Part shown: positions 7,397-7,521 of the stretch, in pieces
Position numbering within the stretch: position 1 is the first letter of the stretch
Layout: each line of letters starts with the position of its first letter
NCBI GenBank assembly: GCA_022360075.1
Contig: JAKSDN010001142.1
Coordinates: 1 to 7,521, forward strand
Direction of reading: 5' to 3'
Source: Kiloniellales bacterium
GTDB lineage: Bacteria > Pseudomonadota > Alphaproteobacteria > Kiloniellales > JAKSDN01
Length of the DNA: 7,521 nt
Notes under the pieces: model-generated
What the model was told of the DNA's origin: nothing
Database searches by the model: none
The model's input: only the letters and a program-made list of their open reading frames with translations
Translations under genes and position numbers: made by a program

Positions 7397-7408
7397 AAAA
7401 GTGAGGCG

Positions 7409-7462
7409 ATGCGGTCCGATCCCTCGTGTCGTCGCACAGTGACGGTGGAGCATCAGGCGTGA
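7409..7462 (+). CDS. Possible leader ORF coupled to the next gene
   Basis: ATG 7409 opens a 17-codon frame (MRSDPSCRRTVTVEHQA) whose TGA (7460-7462) overlaps the GTG start of the next gene as GTGA. GAGG at 7403-7406 lies only 2 nt before the ATG, which is tight. The frame has no run of one amino acid typical of attenuators. It could be a translational-coupling leader, the true N-terminal region of nothing, or chance. Confidence 0.2.
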   Translation: MRSDPSCRRTVTVEHQA

Positions 7463-7521
7463 CTGATCATCTCAAAACGGCGTTCTCCTTTTCCAACCGG
7501 CATAAGGACCTGATGGCGCGC
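7459..7521 (+). CDS. Start of an unidentified gene, 3' end outside window
   Basis: GTG 7459 is preceded by GGAG (7447-7450) at 8 nt, a good arrangement, and opens a frame that continues past the window edge. The visible 21 residues begin MTDHLKTAFSFSNRHKD. This is too little to recognise a family, although it shows no signal peptide and looks like a soluble protein start. The gene lies 236 bp after iclR, downstream of the AT-rich region with the NCGAA repeats. It is therefore the most likely target of the regulator in this window. Confidence 0.5.
   Translation, partial: MTDHLKTAFSFSNRHKDLMAR

Noticed and set aside
1..7521. CRISPR array, toxin-antitoxin pair, phage-defence or biosynthetic system
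   Set aside because: No regularly spaced repeats, no paired small genes with known motifs and no defence enzyme signatures were seen; the ArdC remnant is anti-restriction and broken.

Overview
The window reads as chromosomal DNA from a GC-rich alphaproteobacterium, probably of the rhizobial order (Hyphomicrobiales). The basis is roughly 60% GC by eye, strong G/C third-position bias in the main genes, a Dpp/Opp-type peptide transporter, an IclR regulator, an ArdC-type antirestriction remnant and a terminator typical of tRNA loci in that group. The organism call is inference; no marker gene is present.

Positions 1-5070 hold a tightly packed operon on the + strand for one ABC importer of the peptide/nickel/opine class. 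It encodes a family-5 periplasmic solute-binding protein (5' end outside the window), two inner-membrane permeases (DppB-like and DppC-like) and one ATPase in which the DppD-like and DppF-like halves are fused. A 71-bp gap with a stem-loop separates the binding protein from the first permease. The remaining genes are nearly or actually overlapping and look translationally coupled. Binding protein, permeases and ATPase together would form one complete uptake system; its substrate cannot be read from the sequence.

Positions 5071-6400 look like an insertion scar rather than working genes. They hold a truncated ArdC N-terminus (about 65 recognisable codons), an AT-richer block of about 350 bp with no recognisable gene, and a degenerate 3' half of a tRNA resembling initiator tRNA-fMet. 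After these come a good rho-independent terminator and about 600 bp of largely non-coding DNA containing a perfect 9-bp inverted repeat. An antirestriction gene fragment beside a tRNA 3' end is what an integrated plasmid or ICE leaves after decay.

Positions 6401-7222 encode an intact IclR-family regulator. It is followed by an AT-rich stretch (about 7346-7400) with a TTGACA hexamer and repeated NCGAA motifs, a possible 17-residue leader ORF, and the first 21 codons of an unidentified gene that runs off the window. The regulator may control that downstream gene, itself, or the transporter; the sequence alone does not decide.

I found no convincing new defence, CRISPR or biosynthetic system. 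The most unusual elements are the tRNA/ArdC scar and the regulatory region after iclR.
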